From Dryobates pubescens (Eukaryota; Chordata; Aves; Piciformes; Picidae): a stretch of 64,000 nt of DNA. The stretch is taken from positions 27,545,307 through 27,609,306 of the forward strand of contig NC_071616.1 of NCBI RefSeq assembly GCF_014839835.1, given 5' to 3'. Below the pieces are notes generated by a model. It was given only the letters and a program-made list of their open reading frames with translations. It was not told where the DNA came from and did not search any database. This document shows, in pieces, positions 1-12,700 of the stretch; position 1 is the stretch's first letter, and the number at the start of each line of letters is the position of its first letter. A program made the position numbers and the translations under genes.

Positions 1-1673
1 TTAGCCCATATATATTATTCAGTTAAAGTATCCTAAGTACCTATATTAATAAAAATGAGCAAGTCATTCCAAACTTGTCAAAATTGAAGACTGCTACTAC
101 TGCAACTCCTAAAAGCAGCCCAAACTTTAAAATGTTGTTATTAAGCATTTGGAATTTATGTTGTCACAACTAAATAAACTAAGAATGAAAATATGCAGAA
201 CAAACACCCTCCCATTTTCCCGAGGCCAAAAAGCTTAACCAACTTCAAAGACGATTTCTGGTATTTTTTTCATTGTCATAATGAATGTGTGCAAAACTTA
301 TCTCCAGACATTGCAGCCTCTTTATACACACATTAGAGGCTACCTGGCATAACCATTTTATTTTCCGCATTCACACACTGTGTTTTTCCTGCCATAAACT
401 CTTTTTTAAGTTTGTCTCATGCTATCTACCCCAGGAATAACTAAGCAGTAATTTAGACTAACAAAAACAAGCACTATAGGCAAATACACTTATTCTCCAC
501 AAAGTTTACACATTTAAACAACTGTGAATAATCGTTAATAATAATAGTGGAGCAGTAGTGAATAATCCCAATTTTTAAATATTTCTTCCTCAAACAAACC
601 AACAAAACCTAGCATATAATCATGTCTTAAAAACCACTTGACCACCTATTCATGGCTGGTCCCCTCACTTATACTGAACAACAAAATTATGTACTACGGA
701 GCTAAGGAGATGGAATTTTTGTCGTCTTAACTCGCAGCCCTCAAAACGTCAGGGAGAAAAATAAAAATAAGCGCGGGGGGGGGGGGGGGGGGAGGGGCCG
801 TAGAGACGAGTGAAAGAAATCGGCTAAGAAATACAGATGAAATTATGTCCTACTTCGTTATTCATAACTACCAGCTGAGTTGCAGTATGGCAGGTCCAAA
901 GCATAAGGACCACTTTTCCAGCGACAAAGACCCTCCGCAACCCAAAGACAGAATGGCGGGGGCGAGGGGGATTAGGGGAGCAGGGAGGGCCGCTGGGCGA
1001 TGCTGCCGGCCGGGGGCGCTGCCTGCACCCGCGCTGGCCTCCGCAGCGGCTCGGCACTCCGGAGTCACCCAGCACCGGGTATGTTTTGTAAGGCCAGCAG
1101 GTTCAGCGCGGGTCATCTGTTAAAAACCAGCGCCTGTGTCTCTCCTGTCCCCGGAACGAGGGAAAACCGTTGGCGAGGCCACTCGGGAAATGCTTTGGAG
1201 AAACTCTTGAGAAAGAAAGCTTCATCTTTCGCTGCCTGGGTGAGCAAAGGATAAATATGCGGCACCCTGCCACCTCCTATGGCTTGATTCAACAGTGGGT
1301 CGAAGAGGGCCACTGCAGACATTCGCCCCGTGGCCGCCAGGCCTCTCACGCTTGCTGTTATGAGATCGTGAAGAAGGCGACAACGAAAACAAAGCCACAC
1401 CAGCATCTCTTTCGGGACTCACAGCGATGGGTGGGGGGACAAGATAGCAAGCAAGTAGCTCCTCGCAGGCCAGGCGGAGCGCAGCCTTTCCACAGCCCCT
1501 CACACTGCGGCACCGGAAGAGGCCAGGACCAGAGGAGGAACAGACAAGCGGGGGAAGGGCGAGAGCTAGCAGAAAGGGCCCGAGCGGATAGGGAGCACGG
1601 GGCGCTACGAAGAGAGCGCTAAAGGCCGGCAAAATACAGGCCTTTAAGACACTCCGCGAGCTTTCCAACTTAC
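1..1673 (-). other. PAPOLA: PAPOLA intron 1, 5' part, running off the left edge
   Basis: This stretch follows the GTAAGT donor of the first PAPOLA coding exon on the minus strand. Positions 900-1673 are still CpG-rich. Positions 1-750 are ordinary AT-rich sequence with no exon I can recognise. I looked for the continuation of the PAPOLA N-terminus (VTTQGSQQTQ) and did not find it, so exon 2 must lie beyond the left edge. Open frames across 824-1734 on both strands overlap each other and look like GC-rich shadows. Confidence 0.6.
775..797 (+). repeat. G tract (18 G, then A and GGGG)
   Basis: Eighteen consecutive G residues are followed by an A and four more G. This sits in the PAPOLA intron just past the CpG island. 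Such tracts can form G-quadruplexes, and their length is often uncertain in assemblies. Confidence 0.8.
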
Positions 1674-1681
1674 AACGGCAT
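1674..1681 (-). CDS. PAPOLA: PAPOLA exon 1, coding part only (Met-Pro-Phe...)
   Basis: On the minus strand an ATG at 1681 reads ATGCCGTT and then hits a strong donor GTAAGT. This encodes Met-Pro and the first two bases of a Phe codon. It matches the N-terminus MPF of poly(A) polymerase alpha, the nuclear enzyme that adds poly(A) tails to mRNA after CPSF cleavage. Only eight coding bases are visible, so the call rests on this short match, the CpG island, and the gene order (PAPOLA lies next to AK7 in the same orientation in human). The rest of the gene is beyond the left edge. Another short first exon cannot be excluded. Confidence 0.72.
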
Positions 1682-1801
1682 CGTCTCTCCGGCCCCTCCT
1701 CCTCCTCCGCCGCCGTCGCCGCCACCACCACCACCTCGTCGTTCCCTTCTCCCTCCTCCTCTTTTCTTCGTCCTCCCCCACCACTGCCGCCTCTGGGCCG
1801 G

Positions 1802-1837
1802 TCACTCGTCCCGCCAGGAAGCGGGAATCGTGACCAT
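1802..1837 (-). other. Possible upstream ORF in PAPOLA 5' UTR (11 codons)
   Basis: On the minus strand an ATG in good context (ACCATGG) opens an 11-codon frame, MVTIPASWRDE, that stops at 1802, about 120 bases upstream of the PAPOLA start. It matters only if transcription begins above 1837, which is not known. Confidence 0.35.
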
Positions 1838-1903
1838 GGTAAGGGCCGGCGTCAGGCCTTAGAGAGAGGAGAAAGCCTTTCGCTAGGCCCGGCCGCCGCC
1901 GCT

Positions 1904-1936
1904 TCACTTTCCTCTTCCCCTCCGGCCTTCTAACAT
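1904..1936 (-). other. Possible second upstream ORF in PAPOLA 5' UTR (10 codons)
   Basis: On the minus strand a second ATG opens the frame MLEGRRGRGK and stops at 1904. It lies upstream of the other short frame and again requires a transcription start above 1936 to be used. Confidence 0.25.
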
Positions 1937-2500
1937 GGCGCCCAGACGGTACCACAGCAACGTTCTAGACCGGGGGGGGCCTGACGCAGCAGCGCGGCCA
2001 CCCCCGCACGCCGTGCACGCTAGCTAGCTCGCGCAGGCTCTGGCGGCCACGAGGCCGAAGGGCACCCTGGGGGCTGCAGTTCCGGCAAGGCAGCGACCCG
2101 GCGTTTGAAAACAAAGCGCTAACGGCTGGGGGGCCGCGCCTGCGCGCGGCGGGAGGCTGTCGTGCTTTGAGGGAGAAGTTCCGCGCAACTGGCGGTGTGC
2201 TGGGCAGCGAGTGACTCCGAGCAAGAGAAAGCGGGGACTTTAAGTTGCTATAGGAACTAAAGTGGCGAGAGCGCCCTCGCGTTACCCCGACAAACCGCCC
2301 AAAAAGTCTTGTCCCACTCCGGGCTGCTCCTGCCGCCACGGGGAGGCCCCAGCAACGGCACACCAGCTAGCTGCCTACGCGCGGGAAGTCCCGGGGAGCG
2401 AGGCGGCTGCGGCGGCAGATCTCCGCTTGTACGGTGGAAGGTGCAGCTGCCGCGCCGATAGCCCCGGGAAGGCACGGCGCGGTTTCTAATCGCTTCACAC

Positions 2501-3735
2501 GGCCGAGCGCAACCTGCCTGAACGTCCCATTGTACCCCTGAGAAATCAAAGGTTTAGGATAAAAGAGAGCCCGTTTTACTTAATACGTACTTGCATCGAG
2601 CTTATTTTAGGTTTTATGCCTCACACTCGAAAAAGAGATCCTTTTCTAATAATTGTGAAAGCTCTGCCTGCAGTATACTGCATAAGAAAATGGTAAAGAA
2701 AAAAAAATCACACTCTTTGGAGATCAGCTCAAAACTTTATTCTTAGTAAAGTTTTGTATTACAGCAACTCTACACAAAACCTTCCCTTGTTTTTTTTTTT
2801 TTCTTCTTAGTGTCCTATTTTCACCTTGCCACTGAAAAATAGAATTCTCGACCATTTATCTAAATGTACTGGTTATTTGATTTTCAACTGCCTTACATGT
2901 TAAATGGTAACTTGGTCTGGCAGCATACAGCCTGTATTTTCAAATAAATGTTTCTTCACTGACCGTATTTATTTTACACTAAATAGGCTATCAGTTTCAC
3001 CTCAGTCAGCATAGACATTGACAATTTCTGTGAGAGGTAGATGATGTCAATAGGAAAAAATCAAATGATAGCCACATAGTAGAAATTTCAGATTCTTCAA
3101 GACTATAAAAACACGTATCAAATATTAAATGAGAATTACATGGGAACTATACTAATGTGTTTGATACTAAAGGAAAATGCAGGTTTTAAGGCTGCTGGGA
3201 AAGTCTTAAGCACAAAAATACGTTGTGTGATTTTTTTTTTGCCCCTTGGTAGCTGGAAAGGGAAATAAGAGAACTTGCTGCTTCTATTTATTTCTGTTTT
3301 CAGTGAAAACAGTTGGTTTGGGGTCTGGGGTTTTTTTGCTTGTTTATTTTTAAGAAAGTTTTTCTTGGGCTAACTGCCAACACCCACTATGGATCAGGAC
3401 AAGAATATACTGCTTAAATAGAATGTGTAACTACAAAAAAAAAAAAAAAAAACAGGTAAAAAAACTTTGGAAAAAGAATAGTTTCTTAGGGCTCACAGTA
3501 TCAGACAGGTACATGAAATACAGATATGTAAATGTATGATTAATATGTGCAGTAAATGGCACTTTTGTAGAAGGACTTTTAAAACCCCAATACAACATAG
3601 TAATAAAGTATAAGAAATAAAATTGGAGAATATATAATAAGCCTAAACAAAAATTCTGAAGCTAATTTATTTTAAATATGTGAAGAATATTCCTCCTTTC
3701 TAATTTGCAATATCTGTAGCTGTTAGGATTTAACA
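2501..3735. other. Intergenic region between PAPOLA promoter and AK7 3' end
   Basis: About 1.2 kb of AT-rich sequence with simple A and T runs (for example 3433-3452). It probably contains the AK7 3' UTR in its upper part. I see no coding exon and no clear mobile element. Confidence 0.6.
3666..3671 (-). terminator. AK7: Candidate AK7 polyadenylation signal AATAAA
   Basis: AATAAA on the minus strand lies about 70 bases past the AK7 stop codon and is followed by a T-rich/GT segment (about 3640-3655). A second AATAAA at 3736-3741 directly abuts the stop codon and lacks a GT-rich follower. Others occur further down, so the choice is tentative. Confidence 0.35.
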
Positions 3736-3741
3736 TTTATT

Positions 3742-3780
3742 TCATTCGGTACCAGGACTGTTCTTGAAGAGAAATTCTGC
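3742..3780 (-). CDS. AK7: AK7 exon 18 (last coding exon, 12 codons and stop)
   Basis: The acceptor is CTGTTTATAG. The exon encodes [12 protein letters not shown] and TGA, the end of the Dpy-30 helix pair; human ends AEYLFKNNPEAQ. It is too short for automated ORF calls and was found by searching for the missing C-terminus. Confidence 0.92.
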   Translation of the reverse strand, partial: AEFLFKNSPGTE

Positions 3781-6700
3781 CTATAAACAGAAGGGTCTCA
3801 AAGTTACACTTAGATTCAAATCTCAAATTTTAAAAGTCACACACACACCCCCCAAAACAAACACACAAACAAACAAAAACACCACCAAAAAAAGTGGATA
3901 CCATTGCTTTAAATTCACAGAATGTATTAAATGACTCTACAATGTATTTTTTGACAGATACATCAAAAGAAACCTCTTCCCCAGAAATACCATCTACTTC
4001 ATTCTCCCTTTTGGTAGAAGGAAGTAAGCTATCTATCACAGTATTTATCACCCCATGGAAAATCCTAAGGCATCTCATAGGGCTCAATTTCTGGATCCAG
4101 AAGAGCAGATAACACAGCTCTTTAAAAGTTACAGTTAGTAAAGCAGACTTCATGCTAGTCATGAGGTCTGTGGTGACAGGTTGGACTCGATGATCTTTGA
4201 GGTCTCTTCCAACCTTTGTGATACTGTGATACATCTACAAATAGTTGCCACTGATTAGTATGCTAAAAGGTTAAAAGGATTAACAGTCCTTAGTGCCTAC
4301 AGTGACACACAGCACTGATGCTTTCATTTTAAGTTTTCACTTCGTTTATGTTTCTTTTCATCAAACCACTAATAACTTGTTAACAACTTTCTTGGAGCGT
4401 GCAGAAAACAACACTACAACAATAACATTACTGCATCTCAATTCTTGTCTGAATGGCACACTGACCCTGCTTGCAGCAGAAAGTTGAACTAGGTTACTTC
4501 TTTGGGTTCTTTGCAAATTAAACCATTCTATTAATGTTTTACAGGATTTACTCATTAATTTATCTATGTATTTGTGAAGGAAAATACAGGAAAGCTTTTA
4601 TTTGTCATTACAATAGCATGTTGTGTTGTGTCTAGAGGGGTGTAAGCAGAATGGAGATTCATGTCCCCCTTTCTGCAGATACCTCAATTGAAAAGGTAGG
4701 ATATGCAGAGTGAACATACCAAAGATAAACCAATTTCCCTAGTGATTCTTCTCCTGTTACTATTTAGCAAAGCTGGATTATGCCTTGATACACATCAGTT
4801 AGTCCTATAAAGAGTAGTTGCTGTGTTTTTAATTTTCACAATAATTGCTAATCACAAGAATTGAAGATACAGCTGTTAATTAACTGTTATCAGAACAGTA
4901 GATATAAATAATTTAAGTCCTTAGATTCTTTGGGTCTACGTGGATGTTCAAATATATTTAAGAAAGAAGGAGCAATTGCCTTACCAGAAAATCAACAGGA
5001 TCATCTGGCCTGATCCTACAGCATTCATTTACCCCTTGCATAAGTGTTGGCATGACATTCTTCATTAAATAGTTACGTAATGGAATGGACTGGGCCTCCA
5101 ATAACTCTTGTTCTTGTCTTTTCACTTCTTCCAGTTTTTTATTCTACAAAAATTGAACAAAATCATAAGGTTTATAACATCTACCAAAGAGCACTTGACT
5201 AAATAATGGTGCCTAAAGAGAAAAAAAAGGCGCTGTTAGAAGCTGCTAATAGAACTTCAAAAACTCGTGGTTTGGCAGGAAGAACTATGAACATCTTATT
5301 AAAGCACAGAGCACACAGAGGACAAAGAATCAAATATGATGGAGCCAGAAATAATCTCCTTAGTAAAATAATTTTTTTTCTCTCTTTAGCACCTAAAGGA
5401 CACTTATTCTGAAGTCTTCCAGTGGTCCTGTTTCTGTAAAATACTTGGCAAAACAGTTGGAACACACCATACCACTTCAAAAATCAGAACTGTTTCAAAT
5501 GCAGAGGATCTCTTGAAGGTTCTTTAAACTGGAGGGGAAAGAGAATATTTTTAATCAGAAGAGAGCTCTGACTCTTAAGTTTTGTTGGATTTTTTTGTTT
5601 GCTTGGTTTGGGTTTGGCTTCTTTGCTTTCTTTTGATTCATGTCAGTTTTAAAAGTGGGTAAGAGTTAACTAAATACACACTGAATTACGTCTGTTTCCA
5701 CCAGCTAAATTTATTCCTAAATTTTAGTTAAATCAAATACAATCAATACACTCAAAAAGTGTGTGGGGGAATAAAACCACTGAGTTTTTCTTTCTTTCAC
5801 TTAATAGCGTGCATATTGCAGTCATTTTAGTCAGAGATTACTCAAAAAAAAAATTATCATCCTCTCTTCTCTCATTTTATTCATCAGTAGTCTGAGTCAC
5901 AGATCACTAGAGCAAGCAGATAATACACTGAAGACTGCTTTTCCATATTCGAGGCATAACACAAAAGATAATGTTCAGATAAAACCGATGTACCAATATC
6001 TGAAAAAGATCTTTACCTTATTCGCTCAACCCAGGAATGCTATTGAATAAACCCTGTAAGTAGTCTTTGGTCACTACTCAGAGACAGCAGCTAATCTGCA
6101 GTCTCAAGGGCAAATGAATAGCTGCTTAGATTGCCGGAGCACCTACCTCTTTAAAAGCATAAACTTAAGTACACTTTTTATTTAAACATCTACTTTAAGC
6201 TACTATAATGGACAGTTTGCTCTCCTGAAAGCTAGATGGCTTTGGATTGCATTTGGCTAAATATGTGTTAAGTACCCTTACTAATGTTTTAGACAAGTTT
6301 ACAGAGGGTAGGAAATGTTGAATGAAGCTGTAAATAAGCATAGAGATAACAAAACTTATTTACAAGCCAACATCAGAGTAATGTAAATGCTTCTTTAGAA
6401 GTGAGTATTATTTCCCCACAGACTATATGGGCATTCAAAGGTAAAAACAGGATTTCTCTGTGAAGTTATCGGTGTGTTTTTAAATAGCTCAAGAAGAAGA
6501 CAATAGAACTGCCTTCTGGCAAAACAATCTGTCTCTGAGCGTGAACAAGAACATTCTTACAGTACAAGTTTCAGGTTATTTACCGAAAATGTCCTTAGGT
6601 GTGGCAAAGTAAATAAGAAAAAAGTATTGTGTATAAATCCTGTGAGATCAGGTAGCCTAAATACCAAATGCTCATTGAAGTATTAGCAAACAGCACCCTT

Positions 6701-9700
6701 CAGATAGTTACAGGAAGTCCTTACTGAACTGAGGATTCAGCTCTCAAAGGTGTTTCTCTTGCAAGCTCAGAAACCTGTCTGCAATAAAGACCAGAATATT
6801 GATCCTTGGTGAGACAAAAAAACTCGTTTGAAAGCTATGACAATTAAGATTTGGCCAGCTGCTCAGAAATGAGCAAAACACAAAAGTCCTAGAAGACTGG
6901 TAATGGAAAAATACCACTAATTTTAGCAGATAAATGATAAAATAATAGATCTAAAGCACAGTAACAAAAAGAATAATATCATAAAAATATTTTAAAGACA
7001 TGCTGATACCAATGTGCCAAAAAAACTCCATCAAAAACACAACCAAAAAAAATCCCCAAACAAACCCCAAACAAACCACAAAACATTTGCTGTATCTGTA
7101 ATAAAAAAGAGACTATAATATTTAGGTTGGGCCTCAAAATGCATTGTGAAGTTAATCTAACCTAGATCTAAAGTATGATATAGGGAACTGGAGTATTTAT
7201 TCCACACCTTCTAATTGTATTTGCAGAACAGATTGCTGGAAGCTATCAAAACCATAAATAATAATACTTTACCCCAAATACATATTAACCTACCCACTCT
7301 TCCCAGTTTGCCTTTCTTTCAGCTCTTTCCTTAGCTTCATTAAGCTCTTGTTCAGCTTTTTCTTGAGCTTCTTTGGCAATGCGTTCCTCAGCTGCCTTGT
7401 GTTCCAATTCCTCCTTTTCTTCATCTGTCAAACCATAATTCCGAGGTTCCCCAATTTCTTTGATGATCTCTTTTACAATAAATCTGTTCTCAGGATCTTC
7501 AAGTTTGGCTACATCTTTTAAACAATAGAAGAGATAAGCTTTCAAGGCTTTTGTCAATTATCAATGGACATTAGTAAAGAACTGCAAGACATAGGAATGT
7601 ATTGTATTCATGTGTCAGTTTTCAAGTATAAGATGTTTTCAAAGGAAAATAAATATATATATATCTTTTTTTTCTACTGAAAATTTTCTACATCTGATTC
7701 TTTTTACAGCTAAAATAGTTTGTCTTTTTAAGATCATGTAAGGGAGAAAGTTATTTAAATATGTTTAAAAAACTAATTAAAATGATTTTTACAATTATTC
7801 TATCAGTTCCAGCTTTCCTAAATTTTGCAGCTTGAAAATGAAGTTATGCATTATCATTGATGTTATTCTGTCACCAATCTTAGGTCAGCCTATCCAGATG
7901 GGTAAAATCAGAAGCTTTTCACGGGTGTCTCCCTCCAAGGTTACACAATAGATTGTTAAAATTTGGCAACAACCTTCAAAGTTTTCAGTTATAGAGATTT
8001 ACAAATACACAGAGATATTTTAGTGTGTTATGTCTACAAACGAAATCTGTAGTTTCCTCTAGGAGCATAGAGACTGAGCAAGACCTTCTCTTTGATTTCA
8101 TTCCTTCTCCCTGTTAATTGCTGGAGATTGCTTGCATATTAAACTTGTTTAAAAAAAAAAAAAAAAGGCAAACAACAAGAAGAAGAAACCACCACAGAAA
8201 AATGGTGACTATTTTCAGGGCTTCCTGGACTCCGCATGCATTCAGTATGAGCAGGCACCAGGCAGAAAGGATATAGAAATTGTGACTGTTTGAGTGTGCA
8301 TGGAAGTTACGAAAAGTGGACATTGCAGGTATGCAATGAATACAGAATTCAAGGGCTCCTTCTGTAGTAAGGGACTGGAGATGTACAGGCACATAAATGA
8401 TTAAGGAGACCAAGTCAAGGAGGGAGAAAAACAAGAACTAGAATACAGAGTCTAGATGACAATCCAGTAGTCATACTTCACAGCTGTCTGTTTTATGAAG
8501 TTATTTTGAAAGCCATTGGCAAAGCATGCTTCCTATTTCATTTCAATCAGTAAATTGGACAGAAGATAGCTGTTCAGTACTAACATCAGCATTCCAGGAG
8601 GTTAAGTGTTTGTGATTTGGACCTGGAGTCCAAACTCTGCTAATGAATTGTGGAGAAAGCCAACATAATTCTACATGATTTGTTTGTTTGTTTGGTTGGT
8701 TTTTACAGTTTCATCTTTCAAAAAGTCAGGAATTGCATTCCTGAACTATTCTAAATTAAAAGAACAATACATTGTCTATGACAAGCACTTCTGCAAATTT
8801 AGCTGCACCTAGACACAAAAATTACAGTGCAAACTACCTTTCTAATATTGCTAACAACTCTCTAAGCATTGAATTTGAGGTCTCAAAGTCTGCATTTTTT
8901 TTCTTAGCAGAGCAAGATTACAATGAAAATATTACAGCAATCATAATTAACTGCATTTATCCTCAAAAATAAATAGCTTTTAAATAAAAAACTAGGTTAG
9001 CACTGACACTATGAGATCTTCAAATAAAATTGCTGTTTTAATTTTAACATGCATTATTGTAGATGAGCTAATAGGCCTGTGTCACTGTCCCCAATCTGCA
9101 GATGAGAAAAATAAGACACAAGATAACTGACTTTCAGACTTCATGCAGTGAGTCATTGGAGCAAAGTAGTTTCCAGGAATCTTGAAGCCCACTCCTTTGT
9201 AGTAGCATATTTCAGACTCAGAAAAAATAATAAACATAAAAGCTATTCATAAAGCTCTATGCTATCATTTTCTAAAATTGAGGTGGATGAAAGATTTGAT
9301 TAATTTTGAGTCTATATTTAACAAATGAAGCGCATTTTTCTACCCATTCCATACTAAATTCCTTCAGAATATGGCCAAGAAATCAGGTGGCTCTCTGCTT
9401 GAATTTGATGGCATTGAATTCTATAGGTCTGAGAAACCAACTGGATCATCAGCTAGAATGGGCTTAGGGGGTGGTATTTGCAGAACTGAAGATTCCTCAC
9501 TGAAGTTATATGTGTTATCTATCTTTAACAGTTTCTATACTTGGTGGGTAACAATCAGTGATGTGAATATAGGTAAAGAGACAGTTCTTCAGATAAACAG
9601 GATGCAAAGACTGCTCCTGTGAAGGTGAAAGTCAACACTGTAAACTGAATGTGAAAACTGTCTAGAAGTCACTGAATGTCATAGATGTGGTATCTCAATA

Positions 9701-12700
9701 ATGAAAATCAGTAGGCTGGTGAGCTTCCTTATTTGGAATGGACTAGAGTGTAAGAGCTATTATTTGGCATAATTCTTAGCAGAAAACACTGCAATATTCT
9801 ACTGTATACATTTTATAGGCCCAAACAAAACAAAACAAAACAAAACTGTCTTGGACAGTGCTGCTACTTGCATATGCAGAAATGTATAAGAATATGACCA
9901 ACTGATGACATCAGTCCTTAATATTCCCCATTTTTTATATTTACTTCCTGCAGCAGACACTATTGCACTTCCTAGCAACACATGTATGGTGTTATTTTCA
10001 ACATAATCTTTATGACTGACATTAAATAAAAAAAAAAAAATCAATTATGACTGAAGCTGTTCAACAAGTGCCTTCCCATAACTCATCTCAAATGGGCATT
10101 CTAAATATCAGCAGCTTGATTTCAATTTCAGGATTGCTGCCTTGTTCTTTCTTTTCATACCCTGTGCCTTTCTCCATTTTTCTTAGGGAAGCTGTCACTC
10201 TAATTTTACTGGGTTTGAGTAATCAGATAGTAGTAAGCTTCTCACAATTTCCAAATATCAGAATTTTCTAGATAGGGAAGAGAGATATTTTCTAGATAGG
10301 GAAGACAGATAGTTTCTCATATACCATAGAATAAAATAGATTAAGTCTTAGCCTTCCACTTTTAATTTCTAATCCTTTTCTTTCATGCATTATCAATTAC
10401 AGATCACCCATATATTGTCAGGGCACCTGAGGACAATAATAAAGACAAAATATAAGCACCTATAATATTGAAAGTCCATGAAAATATAATATTGCACCAA
10501 TCTGGAAAGATGCCAGTACAAAGATCTGTAACCTAAGTTAGAAAATTATTTTGATCATTTAGCCACAAAAAAAAAAAAGAACAATTAAACCCCCTACTCT
10601 TAAAACCAGATTAACTGTACAAGAAAAAATCAGAATCCTTATAAGTATACAGGTATTTATGCAGGTGTATAATTAAATGCTTTTTGTACCTGCATTCTGC
10701 AATGTTATATATATATACTTAAATATAATATTTTACTCATATTTTATCTAAGAATTTTACTGTTTCATACCAATAAACTGAGGATGTATTTCAAGTTCAT
10801 CAAAATAGTTGAGAACAGTTGTATCATCTGTGTTTAATTCTCTGAAGAGACTGAGGGACTGCAGATACTGGTCCTGGGTATAATGAGTTCCAGCAACAAC
10901 TCTCTCTGGCAGATTTATTATTCTGTTTATAGAGAATTCATCAGATGCAGTCAATGAAATAACAAATTCTGCAAGAAACAAGTCATCATCAGCACCCATA
11001 TATTATTGGTTTTCCTCTTTCTTACCTATTTTGTGTTAATAATAAATTTTAAACCACAATTGAACATAAATAGATGTGAATTATATATATCTTTATACAT
11101 AATTTAATCAAACGCTTATATTCAAGTTCTCCAGTTACAGCAACCCGATAATACAGAGACATGTCTGTAAAGAAGCTACACATTCCAGATTCACCAAACT
11201 ATCTTAGACCTATCAGAAAGACTATTCTTGCAACAAACAGGAAAAATATGCTGCTTATTTCAAGAATAAGAACAGCAATGCAGTGCAGTCCAAATTTCTG
11301 AGAAACCTATCATAAAAACAATATATCTAGTAAGTAGAGGAGGAAAAACATTTCCTATATTGCAGCCAAAACAACAAGTAACACTGGAAAATTTAATGAC
11401 TCATCAAAATTCATCACCCTGACTTCTAATCTCACAGATAAAGTTGCATCTAAACCAACAAAATCCAAATAATACATTAAAAACACTATGTTACCACATG
11501 CCATAAATTGTCACCTGGTAAACCAAAACACCAAAAATCTTTCAAGGATCCTCTCCTCATTTCAGAAGTCTCATATATGTAGTTTCATTAGGCTGAATCT
11601 TGCAGTATTATATTAAACCAACAATAAATTTGTACTTATTAAATACGACTGTAAGGGTTGGTCAGAAGAACACTGTTTCCTCAATATTGCCATCAGAAAC
11701 TGGGACAGTAATGGACCCTGAAACTTAGGCTAACATCTTAACTTGAGTTTGCAGCAGCCTGCCTGATTGAACAGTTACTGATTCCAAGAATGGATTGTGG
11801 TCTCCATGTATACACAGGTGCAAACATAAAAACTGCATGGTACAGAGAGCATGGTACCATTCTACACAGCAGAAAGATTGATCACACCACTGTCTCAGCT
11901 CATTCTGCTGGAACAAACCACATAACTGCTGTCCAAAAGAGATGGATATCTATGTGGTGATGAAGAAATTGTGAGCCTTAGGCAAACTTTGCTCATTATA
12001 ATGTCATTATAATATGCAAACACACCTCCTGGTTGAAAGCTACCTGCCTTGGACACTCCTCTCTGGGCATGCATGGAAGCCTTGCTCAAGAAAGGCAAAG
12101 GTTGGCAGAGATAGGATAAAAGAGGGCTTCTTAGCAAGGGAACTTAGGAAGCTTCCCTACCATAGACCATGATGATCAAAGAAGATGACGACTGACAGGG
12201 CTCTTCTTGGTCCTGAGACCCTAGGGACATTGTCTTGGATACTGGTGGTGGCTATCAGCCTCTCTTCTCTCTTGGGGTCCAGTGACCATGAAATAATTGA
12301 GTTTTCAATACGCAGTCAAGCTAAGAGGGGCAGCAACAAAACCTCTACCCTCTACTCTGGACTTCTGGAGGGCAGACTTCAGGTTACTTCAGGAACTAAC
12401 TCAGAAGGTACCTTGGGAAACAGCCCTTAAAAACAAAAGGGTCCAGGAGAGCTGGGCCTACTTCAAGAAAGAATTCTTGAAGGCACAGGAACAGGCTGTG
12501 CCAATGTGCTGAAAGATGAGCCACTGGGGTAGAAGGCCAGCCTGGTTGGGCAATGAACTTCTGGGTGAATTAAGGGAAAAAAAGAGGGTGTATCATCTTT
12601 GGAAGAAAGGTGAGGTAACCCATGAAATGTTTAATGATGTTGCTAGGTCATGCAGGAAAAAAATTAGAGAGGCAAAAGCCCATTTAGAGCTTAGACTGGC

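Larger units (their letters stand above)
900..2500. promoter_or_regulatory. PAPOLA: CpG island / PAPOLA promoter and 5' UTR region
   Basis: GC content and CpG frequency rise sharply between about 900 and 2500 and fall to AT-rich sequence on both sides. The first PAPOLA coding bases (1674-1681, minus) lie inside. The 5' UTR on the minus strand therefore occupies coordinates above 1681, including a run of CTC/CCG/CCA triplets at 1693-1740. No TATA box is evident, as expected for a housekeeping gene. The transcription start cannot be fixed by eye. Confidence 0.7.

Noticed and set aside
1222-1734. 170-codon minus-strand open frame in the PAPOLA CpG island
   Set aside because: It overlaps several other long frames on both strands in GC-rich sequence, contains low-complexity stretches, and conflicts with the PAPOLA exon 1 donor at 1673.
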